The position numbers were made by a program, and so were the translations under genes. 64,000 nucleotides of DNA, from positions 62,001 through 126,000 of the forward strand of contig JAPDKB010000008.1 of NCBI GenBank assembly GCA_029258795.1, given 5' to 3'. How positions within the stretch are numbered: the stretch's first letter is position 1; the number at the start of each line of letters is the position of its first letter. The stretch is from an archaeon (GTDB lineage: Archaea > EX4484-52 > WAPT01). The notes beneath the pieces were generated by a model. It saw only the letters and a list, made by a program, of their open reading frames with translations, had not been told where the DNA came from and did not search any database. Of the stretch, positions 49,469-56,642 are shown in pieces.

Positions 49469-49729
49469 TTATATAAGGGTCACACTTATGGTTTCCACAT
49501 CACCCGCTCCTTCTATGGATTTCAGCTTTTCCTCGAGTTTTTCCACCACGCCACCCTCATCAGCAACCAAAAACACAGCTTCTATGGCTTTCAAACCAAA
49601 CGCGACAGGCACGACTTTTATGTCCTTAAGTTCAAGACCCATCCCCTCGATTTCATTCTTTATTTTGTCAACATCCACCTCGACGCTCTCCGGCATTATC
49701 CTCATACTCACTGCCACTTTCCTGCCCAT
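49469..49729 (-). CDS. ef1b: Elongation factor 1-beta
   Basis: An 86-residue aEF-1beta, the nucleotide exchange factor for aEF-1alpha. Motifs VAVSMRIMPESVEVDVDKIK and KVVPVAFGLKAIEAVFLV plus the end GAGDVETISVTLI are typical. It lies 25 bp downstream of a small zinc-ribbon gene; these two are commonly adjacent in archaea, forming a translation operon. Confidence 0.96.
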   Translation of the reverse strand: MGRKVAVSMRIMPESVEVDVDKIKNEIEGMGLELKDIKVVPVAFGLKAIEAVFLVADEGGVVEKLEEKLKSIEGAGDVETISVTLI

Positions 49730-49754
49730 ATCTCACACCTCTACCCTGTTTAAT

Positions 49755-49934
49755 TCACGGCCCCACAAAACCGCACGCGGGACATTTATATTCGTTAACA
49801 AGAACCTTGCACTTCTCGCATCTGATTATCTTTGCCTCTCCGCAGGACGGACATGGAAATTCCACAAAATTTTCACCTGCTCCTATAACACCATTACACG
49901 ATGTGCAGCGCTTTATCGTCATTTCCTTCGCCAT
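49755..49934 (-). CDS. Small zinc-ribbon protein (HVO_2753-like), 59 aa
   Basis: The ATG at 49934 follows AGGTGAATCGAA. The 59 residues hold four CxxC pairs: RCTSCNG, FPCPSCGEA, IRCEKCK and KCPACGF, so two zinc sites. This is the archaeal zinc-finger family usually encoded beside aEF-1beta, thought to bind RNA; here it precedes ef1b by 25 bp in the same direction. Confidence 0.9.
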   Translation of the reverse strand: MAKEMTIKRCTSCNGVIGAGENFVEFPCPSCGEAKIIRCEKCKVLVNEYKCPACGFVGP

Positions 49935-50045
49935 TTCGATTCACCTCGCTAAGCATGATGCGAAAAAGGACAACTAATTTAACAGGGGGAAAATTTATAA
50001 ACATTTTTAGCTTTTCTCCAAAAAGAAGTTGTAAGAGAAATTGGT

Positions 50046-50148
50046 GGACCCGTAGTTTAGCCTGGACAGAATGGAGGCTTGCGGAGCCTCTGACCCGGGT
50101 TCAAAAGAACTGTGTTATCTCGTTCTGAAAATCCCGGCGGGTCCGCCA
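50046..50148 (+). tRNA. tRNA-Arg (anticodon GCG) with T-loop intron
   Basis: Acceptor GGACCCG:CGGGTCC, discriminator G and CCA encoded; D-arm GTTT...GAAT, anticodon stem-loop GAGGC-TTGCGGA-GCCTC. A 26-nt intron (50106-50131) splits the T-loop between positions 59 and 60. Bulge-helix-bulge: 3-nt bulge AAA, helix TTCA:TGAA, 3-nt bulge AAT, inner GAAC:GTTC. Splicing gives the normal CCGGGTTCAAATCCCGG and a 77-nt tRNA. Confidence 0.92.
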
Positions 50149-50230
50149 CCGCGCTTTTTTCAAAATTGTGCCATTGGGAGCCATCACTTATATATATTTT
50201 TAAGAACTCAAACAATAATGAGGTGATGGC

Positions 50231-50950
50231 TTGCCCGAAAAAAACAAGCTTGATGATGTTGAGATCAACAGATTGAAAGCCATCGTTGGAATGGGGGATA
50301 AATCTTCTTCTCAAGACGATGCCGGAAAGCTCGCTGAAGCACTTGAGAAGCTCGAGGGAGAGAAGAAAAAGCTTGAAGAGTTGAGGAAAAGTGTTGTGGC
50401 TACAAATGCTCCTCCCAAACCCCAGCGGGAAGTAAAAGAGAGTGCAGCTAGAATAGAGAGTGCTGCCAAAAAAGAGGAAAGTGCGGAGAAAAAAGTAAGG
50501 AGGGACGATGTTAAGCTGAGAGAGAGTGCAAAGAAGCTCGTGGAAAAGCTCAAAGAAAGTGGGAAAGTTGCTGAAAGAATTCAAACATCTGATGCTGGGC
50601 TGAGGATCGGTGGGGTGAAAAAATCCAATAAGGATCTTTTTGTCAAGATAGATGAGCATAGGGAAATAGCGGAGCAGCTTATCCTTGCAAAGGAAGCGAT
50701 AAAGGAAATAGCGGAAACAGTGGAGCTTCTTGCCAAAGCCGAGTCGATAAAGGAGGAAGCGATAAAGAGGTTGGAGGAAAGCTTGGATAAGATAGATCAT
50801 GCCTGGAAAAGGGCGCTTGAGCTTCTGGAGGAGGGAGACAAAACCTACCCCGAATATTATGATGAGAGCAGCACGATTAAGGGAGATGAGTACTACCAGC
50901 TCAAGGTGGAGCTGGAAAGGTTAAGGAAAATCCTGGAAAAGATAAAGTGA
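50231..50950 (+). CDS. Charged coiled-coil protein, 239 aa
   Basis: It starts at TTG 50231 after AGGTGATGG. The product is highly charged and almost fully helical: a heptad-rich region (about 30-60, KLAEALEKLEGEKKKLEELR), a Ser/Ala/Lys/Glu stretch, and a second helical bundle (about 145-239, EIAEQLILAKEAIKEIAETV). It has no Cys and no membrane helix. I do not recognise a family. It is flanked by tRNA genes on both sides. Confidence 0.7.
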   Translation: MPEKNKLDDVEINRLKAIVGMGDKSSSQDDAGKLAEALEKLEGEKKKLEELRKSVVATNAPPKPQREVKESAARIESAAKKEESAEKKVRRDDVKLRESAKKLVEKLKESGKVAERIQTSDAGLRIGGVKKSNKDLFVKIDEHREIAEQLILAKEAIKEIAETVELLAKAESIKEEAIKRLEESLDKIDHAWKRALELLEEGDKTYPEYYDESSTIKGDEYYQLKVELERLRKILEKIK

Positions 50951-51039
50951 AATTAAAGATGGTGAGTAAGGATTGTTGTTCCTTCTGTGCTTTTCATCAA
51001 AACTTTAAAAATTAAGCCATGAAAATAATTCTGTTCTGT

Positions 51040-51230
51040 GCGGGGGTTGCCGAGCCTGGTCAAAGGCGCGGGACTCAAGGGCGCAGGGCTCTTGAGTGAT
51101 GAGCCAACACGGCAATGATATGATGTGCTGAGTTATCCCGTGGCTCAGTGCCTTCGTGGGTTCGAATGCTGCGGAGAAAGCTGAATAATTGCTGGAGGCT
51201 TCGCAGCTGAAAGTCCCACCCCCCGCACCA
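51040..51230 (+). tRNA. tRNA-Leu (anticodon CAA) with two introns
   Basis: Acceptor GCGGGGG:CCCCCGC, discriminator A, CCA encoded, and a long variable arm (TGGCTCAGTGCCTTC). Intron 1 (51080-51134, 55 nt) is at the canonical 37/38 site with bulge AGG, helix CTCA:TGAG and bulge TTA. Intron 2 (51167-51213, 47 nt) is at T-loop 59/60 with bulges AAT and AGT, helix TTCG:TGAA and an inner GCTGCGGAG:CTTCGCAGC. Mature length 89 nt. Intron 2 shares its arms with the tRNA-Glu intron. Confidence 0.92.
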
Positions 51231-51318
51231 CACCTTATCTCCGCTTTTTCTTATGTTTGGATTTTTGGACTCTCGAGATACCCACAGTCATTTAAAGCTT
51301 ACTACCTCAACAATCCTC

Positions 51319-51948
51319 GTGCGGTTGCAGGTTGCGCTTGATTTTGTGAAGCTGGAAGATGCTTTGAAAGTTGCCAGTGCTGTTTCTCCATACGTGGATA
51401 TCCTGGAGGCGGGTACTCCCCTTATAAAAGCTGAGGGGATGAAGGCGGTAAGAGAGCTATCACAGCTTGGTCTGCCTGTCATGGCGGACATGAAAACAAT
51501 GGACACTGGCTATCTGGAAGTTGAGCTTGCAGCAGTCAATGATGCCAAAATAGTTAGCGTTATGGGCTTAGCGGATGATGCCACCATAGCTTCGGCAATG
51601 GAAGCCGCAAGGGATTACGGTGTTGAAATCATGGTGGATATGATGAATGCAATAAGTGAGGAAAACATAAAACGCGTCGCAGGTTTCAGACCGAATTATT
51701 TGCTGGTGCATGTTGGGATAGACCAGCAGGAAGCCGGAAAGAGCACGCTTGAACAGTTTGAGAAGATGGTGATGCTAGCTGGTAAGGATGTTAATTTTGC
51801 TGTTGCCGGCGGGCTGGATGAAGATGAGATAAAGAAACTTCCGAAAACCGAGAGGCTGGAAATTGTGGTGGTTGGCGGAGCGATAATAAGGAGGGAAAAC
51901 CCCGCAGAGAGGGCAAAGATAATCTCGGATGTGGTGAAAAGCATATGA
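51319..51948 (+). CDS. hps: 3-Hexulose-6-phosphate synthase
   Basis: A 209-residue OMPDC-superfamily enzyme that condenses formaldehyde with ribulose 5-phosphate, or runs in reverse to make pentose phosphate in archaea. Motifs: LQVALDFVKLEDALKVA, ILEAGTPLIKAEGMKAV, VMADMKTMDTGYLEVELA (the D-x-K-x-x-D site) and FAVAGGLDEDEIKKLP. GTG 51319 is chosen because CATTTAAAGC lies about 25-30 bp upstream, implying a leaderless mRNA; an ATG at 51253 is the alternative. It overlaps PHI by 4 bp. Confidence 0.93.
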   Translation: MRLQVALDFVKLEDALKVASAVSPYVDILEAGTPLIKAEGMKAVRELSQLGLPVMADMKTMDTGYLEVELAAVNDAKIVSVMGLADDATIASAMEAARDYGVEIMVDMMNAISEENIKRVAGFRPNYLLVHVGIDQQEAGKSTLEQFEKMVMLAGKDVNFAVAGGLDEDEIKKLPKTERLEIVVVGGAIIRRENPAERAKIISDVVKSI

Positions 51949-52544
51949 AGGTTTATAGGGTGGCTAGGGATTACCTTCTCAAGAGCATAGAGAAAAATCT
52001 GCGCAATGTGGATGAGGGCGCTGTCAACAAGTTTATAGAGCTGCTTGAGAAGGCGAAGACGGAGGGGAGGCGTGTCTTTCTCATCGGAGCTGGGAGAAGC
52101 GGTCTGGTGGCAAAGGCAGTGGGGATGAGACTGGTGCATCTGGATATTGAGGCTTATGTTGTTGGGGAGACCATCACAAGACCCCTGCACAAAGGAGATA
52201 TCGTCATTGCGATATCGGGATCAGGGGAGACGACTTCTGTTGCTTCAGTTGTTAAGAAGGCAAGGGAGCTTGGGGGTGTTGTGGTTGCGATAACCTCAAA
52301 GCCATCATCCACCATAGGAAAACTTGCGGACATCATGATAAAGCTTGAAAGTAAAAGGCCGGAGGATGATGAATCCAACTATCTTGTGAGGCAGATAGAG
52401 GAAAGGAAAGCTCCGATCTCACCGCTTGGAACTCTTTTTGAGCTTTCAGCACTCATTTTCCTTGACAGCATGATAAGCGAGCTTGGGGCCAGACTTGAGA
52501 TGGATGAGGAGGATATGAGAAAGAGGCACACGAACATAGAGTAA
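51945..52544 (+). CDS. phi: 6-Phospho-3-hexuloisomerase
   Basis: A 199-residue SIS-domain isomerase that interconverts hexulose 6-phosphate and fructose 6-phosphate. Motifs: VFLIGAGRSGLVAKAVGMRL, VVGETITRPLHKGDIVIAIS, GSGETTSVASVVKKA and PLGTLFELSALIFLD. Its ATG overlaps the HPS stop (ATGA). Together they form the RuMP route that archaea lacking a pentose phosphate pathway use to make ribulose 5-phosphate. Confidence 0.95.
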   Translation: MKVYRVARDYLLKSIEKNLRNVDEGAVNKFIELLEKAKTEGRRVFLIGAGRSGLVAKAVGMRLVHLDIEAYVVGETITRPLHKGDIVIAISGSGETTSVASVVKKARELGGVVVAITSKPSSTIGKLADIMIKLESKRPEDDESNYLVRQIEERKAPISPLGTLFELSALIFLDSMISELGARLEMDEEDMRKRHTNIE

Positions 52545-52668
52545 CGGTTTAAGCTTTTACCCTAGTCAGTTCTGTAAATTTAATTGTTGGTAAAAACATC
52601 AAAAAAGCTTAGGTAAAAAGAAGGTAACTGTTCCTTCTGCAGATATTGATTGGGTTGAAGAATTTTAT

Positions 52669-52893
52669 TTGAAAAATGGTTATAAACCTGTCCAATTCTT
52701 AGTAAAAGTAAAAAAGGAAAAGCTTTCAAAAGATTATAAAAATAAAGGATATAAAATCCTAAATGAAAGAGCAGAAGGAAAATACAAAATATTTTACATA
52801 AACATAAGAAAGTATGATCCAAAATTAAGAGAAAGATTAAAGATATTATTTAATGCTGATGAAGTAATTTATATAATGGAAAAGAAGTTATAA
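52669..52893 (+). CDS. AT-rich hypothetical protein, possible 5'-truncated gene, 74 aa
   Basis: Start TTG 52669, but the same frame is open about 75 bp further up without a start codon (VTVPSADIDWVEEFYLKNGY), so the gene may have lost its 5' end. The protein is Lys/Tyr/Ile-rich (KDYKNKGYKILNERAEGKYK) with A/T-ending codons, unlike the neighbours. EEFYLKNGYKPVQFLVKV resembles the end of a GNAT-type acetyltransferase, though this is tentative. It is the first gene of the AT-rich island. Confidence 0.45.
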   Translation: MKNGYKPVQFLVKVKKEKLSKDYKNKGYKILNERAEGKYKIFYINIRKYDPKLRERLKILFNADEVIYIMEKKL

Positions 52894-52974
52894 AATGTTC
52901 CTTCCACCAGAGCATCTGCAACTCTGCGCAAAATCAAAGATTTTGCTTGCCTCACTCCGTTCGGTCGTTGAACA

Positions 52975-53050
52975 AGCGTTATCAGGTTCGCCGGACGCTC
53001 ACGCTGGCTCACCCAAATTTGTGCCAAAGGCACAAACTTCTGATAACGCT
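52975..53050. repeat. Hairpin element with 11-bp terminal inverted repeats
   Basis: AGCGTTATCAG (52975-52985) and CTGATAACGCT (53040-53050) are perfect inverted repeats. Inside is a perfect palindrome TTTGTGCC-AAA-GGCACAAA (53018-53036). It lies between the two AT-rich genes, next to low-complexity GC-rich sequence. It could be a MITE-like insertion, a recombination site or a terminator/RNA structure. No transposase or integrase is in the window. Confidence 0.45.
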
Positions 53051-53082
53051 ATATGTTAAGTCCAATCAGCCTCGGGGCGCAT

Positions 53083-53604
53083 TTAAAGAATGTTGAATTT
53101 AAAAAGAACAACAATAATTAAAAAAATTAAATTGAATAACATAAAGTAATTTTCTGAAATTCCTTTAATATTTTTGTCTTTAATTCTTTGCATCCATTTC
53201 TTTGAGTTTTCAGATTTAATGAATAAATTGTCTGGGATAAAAATTCCCAAACCTTCCTTTTTCTTTATCTTCAAAAATAGAGCAAAAGGATAAGTTTCAA
53301 AGACACATAAATAATCTAAGAAAATATGACTCGCATATGGAATTAAAACTAATATAAAGAAAATCTTATCTATCATACCAAGAATAAACGAAAGAAGTAA
53401 GCCAATTATAATCAAACCAAATGGCTCTTGAATCCATGTTCTTCTATGATACCATGGAGCTTTTTTGTTGAATTTATGATCATAATCTATTAAGATGCCA
53501 AATATTAAAGAAAACAAAATTGTGAGCAGTATATTGACTGAACTGAATGGAATAAGTAGTAAGCATACACCAATAGCAAAAATGAAATGGTTTAGCCAAT
53601 TCAT
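53083..53604 (-). CDS. DUF457/YdjM-like membrane-bound metal-dependent hydrolase
   Basis: A 173-residue polytopic protein with four to five helices and the family residues LIDYDHKFN (D-x-D-H), APWYHRRTW (H-R-R) and PYASHIFLDYL (H-x-x-x-D). This is the YdjM-type hydrolase layout; the substrate is unknown. Codons are strongly A/T-ending and the Lys/Ile/Phe content is high, unlike the flanking RuMP and hydrogenase genes, so it was probably acquired. The open frame lacks an evident ribosome site. Confidence 0.75.
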   Translation of the reverse strand: MNWLNHFIFAIGVCLLLIPFSSVNILLTILFSLIFGILIDYDHKFNKKAPWYHRRTWIQEPFGLIIIGLLLSFILGMIDKIFFILVLIPYASHIFLDYLCVFETYPFALFLKIKKKEGLGIFIPDNLFIKSENSKKWMQRIKDKNIKGISENYFMLFNLIFLIIVVLFKFNIL

Positions 53605-53949
53605 TAAACATTAGTAAATTTGGATATTATAAACATTTAGTGCCCATCGGCTGACTTCTCCGAATTGCTTCACAATTCTCGACCGCTTCAAGTATTCGTG
53701 GGGACTTAACAGCAATTTAACGGAAAATCCCACTTTTTTATAAAGAAGTCCTGTTTCTATATAGCCTTGCAGGAATTTTCCCAAATTTCCCACGCTTCGC
53801 TTCGGTGCTAACGCACTCGGACAACAGGTGGATATGTGGTTCGCTTCGCTCACACAAATTTGCTCACTTCGTTGGATTTTTCCCAAGTTCGCCTTTAATG
53901 AACTTCATAAAACGAAATAGCCATACCAACGATAAGATTACAGAATTGC
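53605..53949. other. 345-bp stretch without a supported gene in the AT-rich island
   Basis: The section holds low-complexity GC-rich repeats (CGCTTCGCTTCGG, GGTTCGCTTCGCTCAC, CTCACTTCGTTGG) and an AT-rich box (CTATATAGC). A 91-codon leftward frame exists but is made mostly of those repeats. I see no tRNA, no ribosome site and no conserved motif. The composition matches the region 52900-53080, so it belongs to the same inserted block. Confidence 0.5.
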
Positions 53950-54276
53950 CTAGTCCTTCACCAGAATTTCTATCTCCTTCCCTTCAATAATGTCCACAAC
54001 ATCGTTGCAGAAAGGACATCTTATGAAGTGAACGTGAGCAGGGATGTCCACCTCTCCTTCATACCCGCAAGTCCTGCATCTTATTTTCGGCTTGATTTCG
54101 ATGAACTCCAGCTTTATTCTCTCAAGCGCTGTGCCTTTAATCATGCTTTCTATCGCGAACCTCACAAAATCAACATTACCATTCAGCTTGCTGAGCTTGA
54201 TGTACACTCTATTAGGGAGCTCTCCCATGTTCAGAAGGGAGTTGTATATTTTCTCCACAGTATCAAACTCATGCAT
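53950..54276 (-). CDS. hypA: Hydrogenase nickel metallochaperone HypA
   Basis: A 108-residue HypA that delivers nickel to [NiFe] hydrogenase. The N-terminal Ni site begins MHEFDTVEKIY (His2, Glu3), so the start is ATG 54276 rather than the longer reading to 54303. The zinc domain has IRCRTCGYEGEVD and IRCPFCNDVVD. It lies about 1.1 kb from the Mbh operon and probably serves it. An AT-rich TTTTTATAATG box lies about 33 bp upstream. Confidence 0.92.
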   Translation of the reverse strand: MHEFDTVEKIYNSLLNMGELPNRVYIKLSKLNGNVDFVRFAIESMIKGTALERIKLEFIEIKPKIRCRTCGYEGEVDIPAHVHFIRCPFCNDVVDIIEGKEIEILVKD

Positions 54277-54335
54277 AGTATCAATTATTATTCTCCATTG
54301 CATTATAAAAACTTTTATTCATAGGGAAATATAGC

Positions 54336-54737
54336 ATGAAGAAAAAAGAAAAAAACAGGAGCTCAATTCTCGTGCTGTGTGTGTATGCCTACGGTGTTGC
54401 AAGTGTCGTGTTCCCTTTGTTTGGAGGGATAGTACTCCTTCCAGTGTTCAATTATTTTTCAGTTGCGTTGCCCTTCCTAAAACACATGGCACAGCTATGG
54501 GCGTTTGTCGCGGGGCTCAACGCTTCAGCACTTTATCTGGCGAGAGAAGGCTATACCGAGCTAGCAAGAAAAATTTTCAATTTTGCAACGATTGCCGGCA
54601 TAGTTACTTTTGCTGCTTTCGGCATAGCACCGTTCTTATCCATACTTGCATCAAGCCACGTCAGCTTTTATGAGAAAGTGGTGCGCCATGAAAAGAAGCG
54701 TGATCATGTGCATAGGAAACGAGTTAAGAGGAGATGA
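54336..54737 (+). CDS. Small polytopic membrane protein, 133 aa
   Basis: Three to four helices (ILVLCVYAYGVASVVFPLFG, WAFVAGLNASALYL, IFNFATIAGIVTFAAFGIAP) and a Lys/Arg/His-rich tail (EKKRDHVHRKRVKRR). I do not recognise it. It overlaps the hydrogenase protease gene by 50 bp and shares a divergent promoter region with hypA, so it may be linked to hydrogenase assembly, but that is only context. Confidence 0.6.
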   Translation: MKKKEKNRSSILVLCVYAYGVASVVFPLFGGIVLLPVFNYFSVALPFLKHMAQLWAFVAGLNASALYLAREGYTELARKIFNFATIAGIVTFAAFGIAPFLSILASSHVSFYEKVVRHEKKRDHVHRKRVKRR

Positions 54738-55113
54738 TGGCGTAGCTCTTCTGTTTTACGACATGCTGAAGAGAGATGAAGAGGTAAGCGGGATTGCAGA
54801 TGTGGTTAAGATTGGTTCAGCGCTAACAATCAAACCAGCAGAAAATGCTGAGAAAATCATTGTGATTGATGCTGTGGATTTTGGTGGAGAGGTGGGAGAG
54901 GTGAAGGTGTTAGAGCTGGATGATTTGGATGAGGTAGCGGGCTTCACCCACAAACCCTCCCTAAGGATAATGTTGGGCTCGTTGAACACGAGAGATGTGT
55001 ATATAGTAGGGATTCAGCCGAAGAATTTAGGGATTGGAGAGGAAATAAGTGAGGAATGTCTGAGCGCTTATGATAAGGTAAGGAGTGTCATCCTCCAAAT
55101 TCTTTCATCCTGA
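54688..55113 (+). CDS. hycI: Hydrogenase maturation protease (HycI/HybD family)
   Basis: A 141-residue endopeptidase that trims the C-terminal tail of the [NiFe] large subunit after Ni insertion. Motif CIGNELRGDDGVALLFYD (Glu and Asp near the Ni-binding site) and VIDAVDFGGEVGEVKVLEL are typical. Start at ATG 54688 (MKRSVIMCIGNELRG), inside the end of the 133-aa gene. The convergent hydrogenase large subunit (56632-58269) ends with DPCFSCCER plus 27 residues, the expected substrate. Confidence 0.93.
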   Translation: MKRSVIMCIGNELRGDDGVALLFYDMLKRDEEVSGIADVVKIGSALTIKPAENAEKIIVIDAVDFGGEVGEVKVLELDDLDEVAGFTHKPSLRIMLGSLNTRDVYIVGIQPKNLGIGEEISEECLSAYDKVRSVILQILSS

Positions 55114-55425
55114 CGCGTATTTTTTTCTGAGTTCCTCGATCATGGATACAAGGGGCTTCACGTCCTCCATGACCTCGGGGTGTGTGTTCTCAAGCTCCTT
55201 CAGCGCGTTTTCGTAAACCATCCGCGGGAGCTCGCCATCTCTCTTCATCTCCATTAGATAGGAGGCGTAGCTCCTCACAGCGTACATGAACTCGCGCAAA
55301 CTCTCAACTCTTATCTCATCCACCAGCGGCATCCAGGCCTCAAGCACAAAATTGTTGAGTTCTGCAAGCGTTATCAGCTTCCTTATCGTTCTCCTATCCT
55401 CTTCACTTACCTTCAGCTTTACCAC
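55105..55425 (-). CDS. Hypothetical protein at the end of the mbh operon, 106 aa
   Basis: Soluble, helical, acidic (VKLKVSEEDRRTIRKLITLA, LREFMYAVRSYASYLMEMKR), no Cys. I do not recognise a family. It overlaps mbhN by 23 bp, so it is translated with the hydrogenase, perhaps as a chaperone or accessory factor. Its 3' end overlaps hycI by 9 bp on the other strand. Confidence 0.65.
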   Translation of the reverse strand: MVKLKVSEEDRRTIRKLITLAELNNFVLEAWMPLVDEIRVESLREFMYAVRSYASYLMEMKRDGELPRMVYENALKELENTHPEVMEDVKPLVSMIEELRKKYASG

Positions 55426-55777
55426 CTCCTGCCTTGAAATGCACCACCCTCGGCATCTCGGTTAATCTGGGGTGCACCATACTGAAGTGTTTTGTGAGGT
55501 GGATTGCATTTGCCTTTATCACCTCGCTGCACACTTCTTGGCATGCTCCACAATATATGCATTTTTTCATATCATAGCTCCAGCTTTTGTTGGGCTCGAC
55601 CTTTATTGCTCCTGTGGGACATACGCGCTGGCATGCTCCACAATATATGCATTTTTCAGGTAGATGGTAGAGCTTGCCCCTGAACCCATCCGGCACCCTA
55701 GCTCCTTCGTAAGGATAAAGCCGGGTGGCATATTTCCTGAGCATTGAAGTGAAAACGTGCCTGAAGAGTTTAAACAT
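55403..55777 (-). CDS. mbhN: Membrane-bound hydrogenase ferredoxin-like subunit (MbhN)
   Basis: A 124-residue two-cluster ferredoxin with two CIYCGACQ-x-x-C motifs (KCIYCGACQRVCPTGAIKVE and CIYCGACQEVC), which bind two 4Fe-4S clusters and take electrons from ferredoxin (NuoI/EchF relative). It overlaps mbhM by 8 bp. The two half-repeats are nearly identical at DNA level, as the sequence GCATGCTCCACAATATATGC appears twice (55540-55560 and 55630-55652). Confidence 0.93.
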   Translation of the reverse strand: MFKLFRHVFTSMLRKYATRLYPYEGARVPDGFRGKLYHLPEKCIYCGACQRVCPTGAIKVEPNKSWSYDMKKCIYCGACQEVCSEVIKANAIHLTKHFSMVHPRLTEMPRVVHFKAGGGKAEGK

Positions 55778-56642
55778 AAACCCTCACCAAAATGACCATT
55801 GCTACTAATATTGTCAGGAGTGCATATATTTTTAGCGTGTTCTTTATCCTCGTTCTTGCGAGAGATGCCCTCACTGCAGAAAGGAAAAGAACAATTGCTA
55901 TGGATGCGAGTAAAAATTGAAGAAAGGGGAGGGGTCCGTTGAGATATAGTAAGATGAAGAGAGATATGAGAGTGTAGAGCTTCAGATAGGTCACCATCTC
56001 CGTAATTGCGTAAGGCACAGAGGAGAATTCTGTTGCGTATCCAGTCACTATCTCCTGATGCGCGTTAGGAATGTTGAAGGGCTGAAGGTTGAGCTGTGGA
56101 AGGATGGTGAGGAGGTACACCACACCCAAAAACGGAAACACAGTGATCAGATTTTCGTTGATAGCTAAAGGAATGGTCATATCCCTTGCCACATAATATG
56201 CTGGCCAGAGTGTTGTAAGGAGAAACGCCCCTTCAAAAGACAGGAATTGTACAAGAGCCCGCATCCCTCCTATCTCGCTGAACGCGCTAAAGCTACCCAA
56301 CCCCGCAAAGGTAACGAAAAGGTAAGCTGCAGAGAGGAGCAGCACAACAAGTATGATATTTGTTTGTGCGGAATAAATGCTGTTTTTGAAGGGCACCACC
56401 ATCAAACATGCAAGCGCTGCTGACAATAAAGCAAAACTCAGCCAGATTTCGTGGTTTGATGCCCTGTAGGACAGGTTTTCCTTTCCCATCAGCTTTATCA
56501 GGTCATATAACGGCTGGAGGAGTGGTGGGCCCTTTCGATTCTGCATCCTCGCAACGAGCTTTCTGTGCAGTCCAAACAAAAACGTGCTGTACAATAAGGC
56601 AAAGAGCAGGTAAAGTAAAGCGCTTGCAACCTCAGCGAGCAT
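55770..56642 (-). CDS. mbhM: Membrane-bound hydrogenase NuoH-like subunit (MbhM)
   Basis: A 290-residue polytopic protein of the NuoH/EchB family with about eight helices. Conserved loop residues RMQNRKGPPLLQPLYDLIKL and NLQPFNIPNAHQEIVTGYAT plus EFSSVPYAITEM form the quinone-site-like junction between peripheral arm and membrane. It links the hydrogenase arm to the antiporter part. Overlap with mbhK-L is 11 bp. Confidence 0.93.
   Translation of the reverse strand: MLAEVASALLYLLFALLYSTFLFGLHRKLVARMQNRKGPPLLQPLYDLIKLMGKENLSYRASNHEIWLSFALLSAALACLMVVPFKNSIYSAQTNIILVVLLLSAAYLFVTFAGLGSFSAFSEIGGMRALVQFLSFEGAFLLTTLWPAYYVARDMTIPLAINENLITVFPFLGVVYLLTILPQLNLQPFNIPNAHQEIVTGYATEFSSVPYAITEMVTYLKLYTLISLFILLYLNGPLPFLQFLLASIAIVLFLSAVRASLARTRIKNTLKIYALLTILVAMVILVRVYV

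Noticed and set aside
52960-53070. Integron attC site
   Set aside because: The left (GTTGAAC) and right (GTTAAGT) ends are only partly complementary and no integron integrase is in the window; kept only as a generic inverted-repeat element.
53611-53886. 91-codon leftward frame in the AT-rich island
   Set aside because: Composed largely of TCGCTTCGCT-type low-complexity repeats; no start signal or homology pattern.
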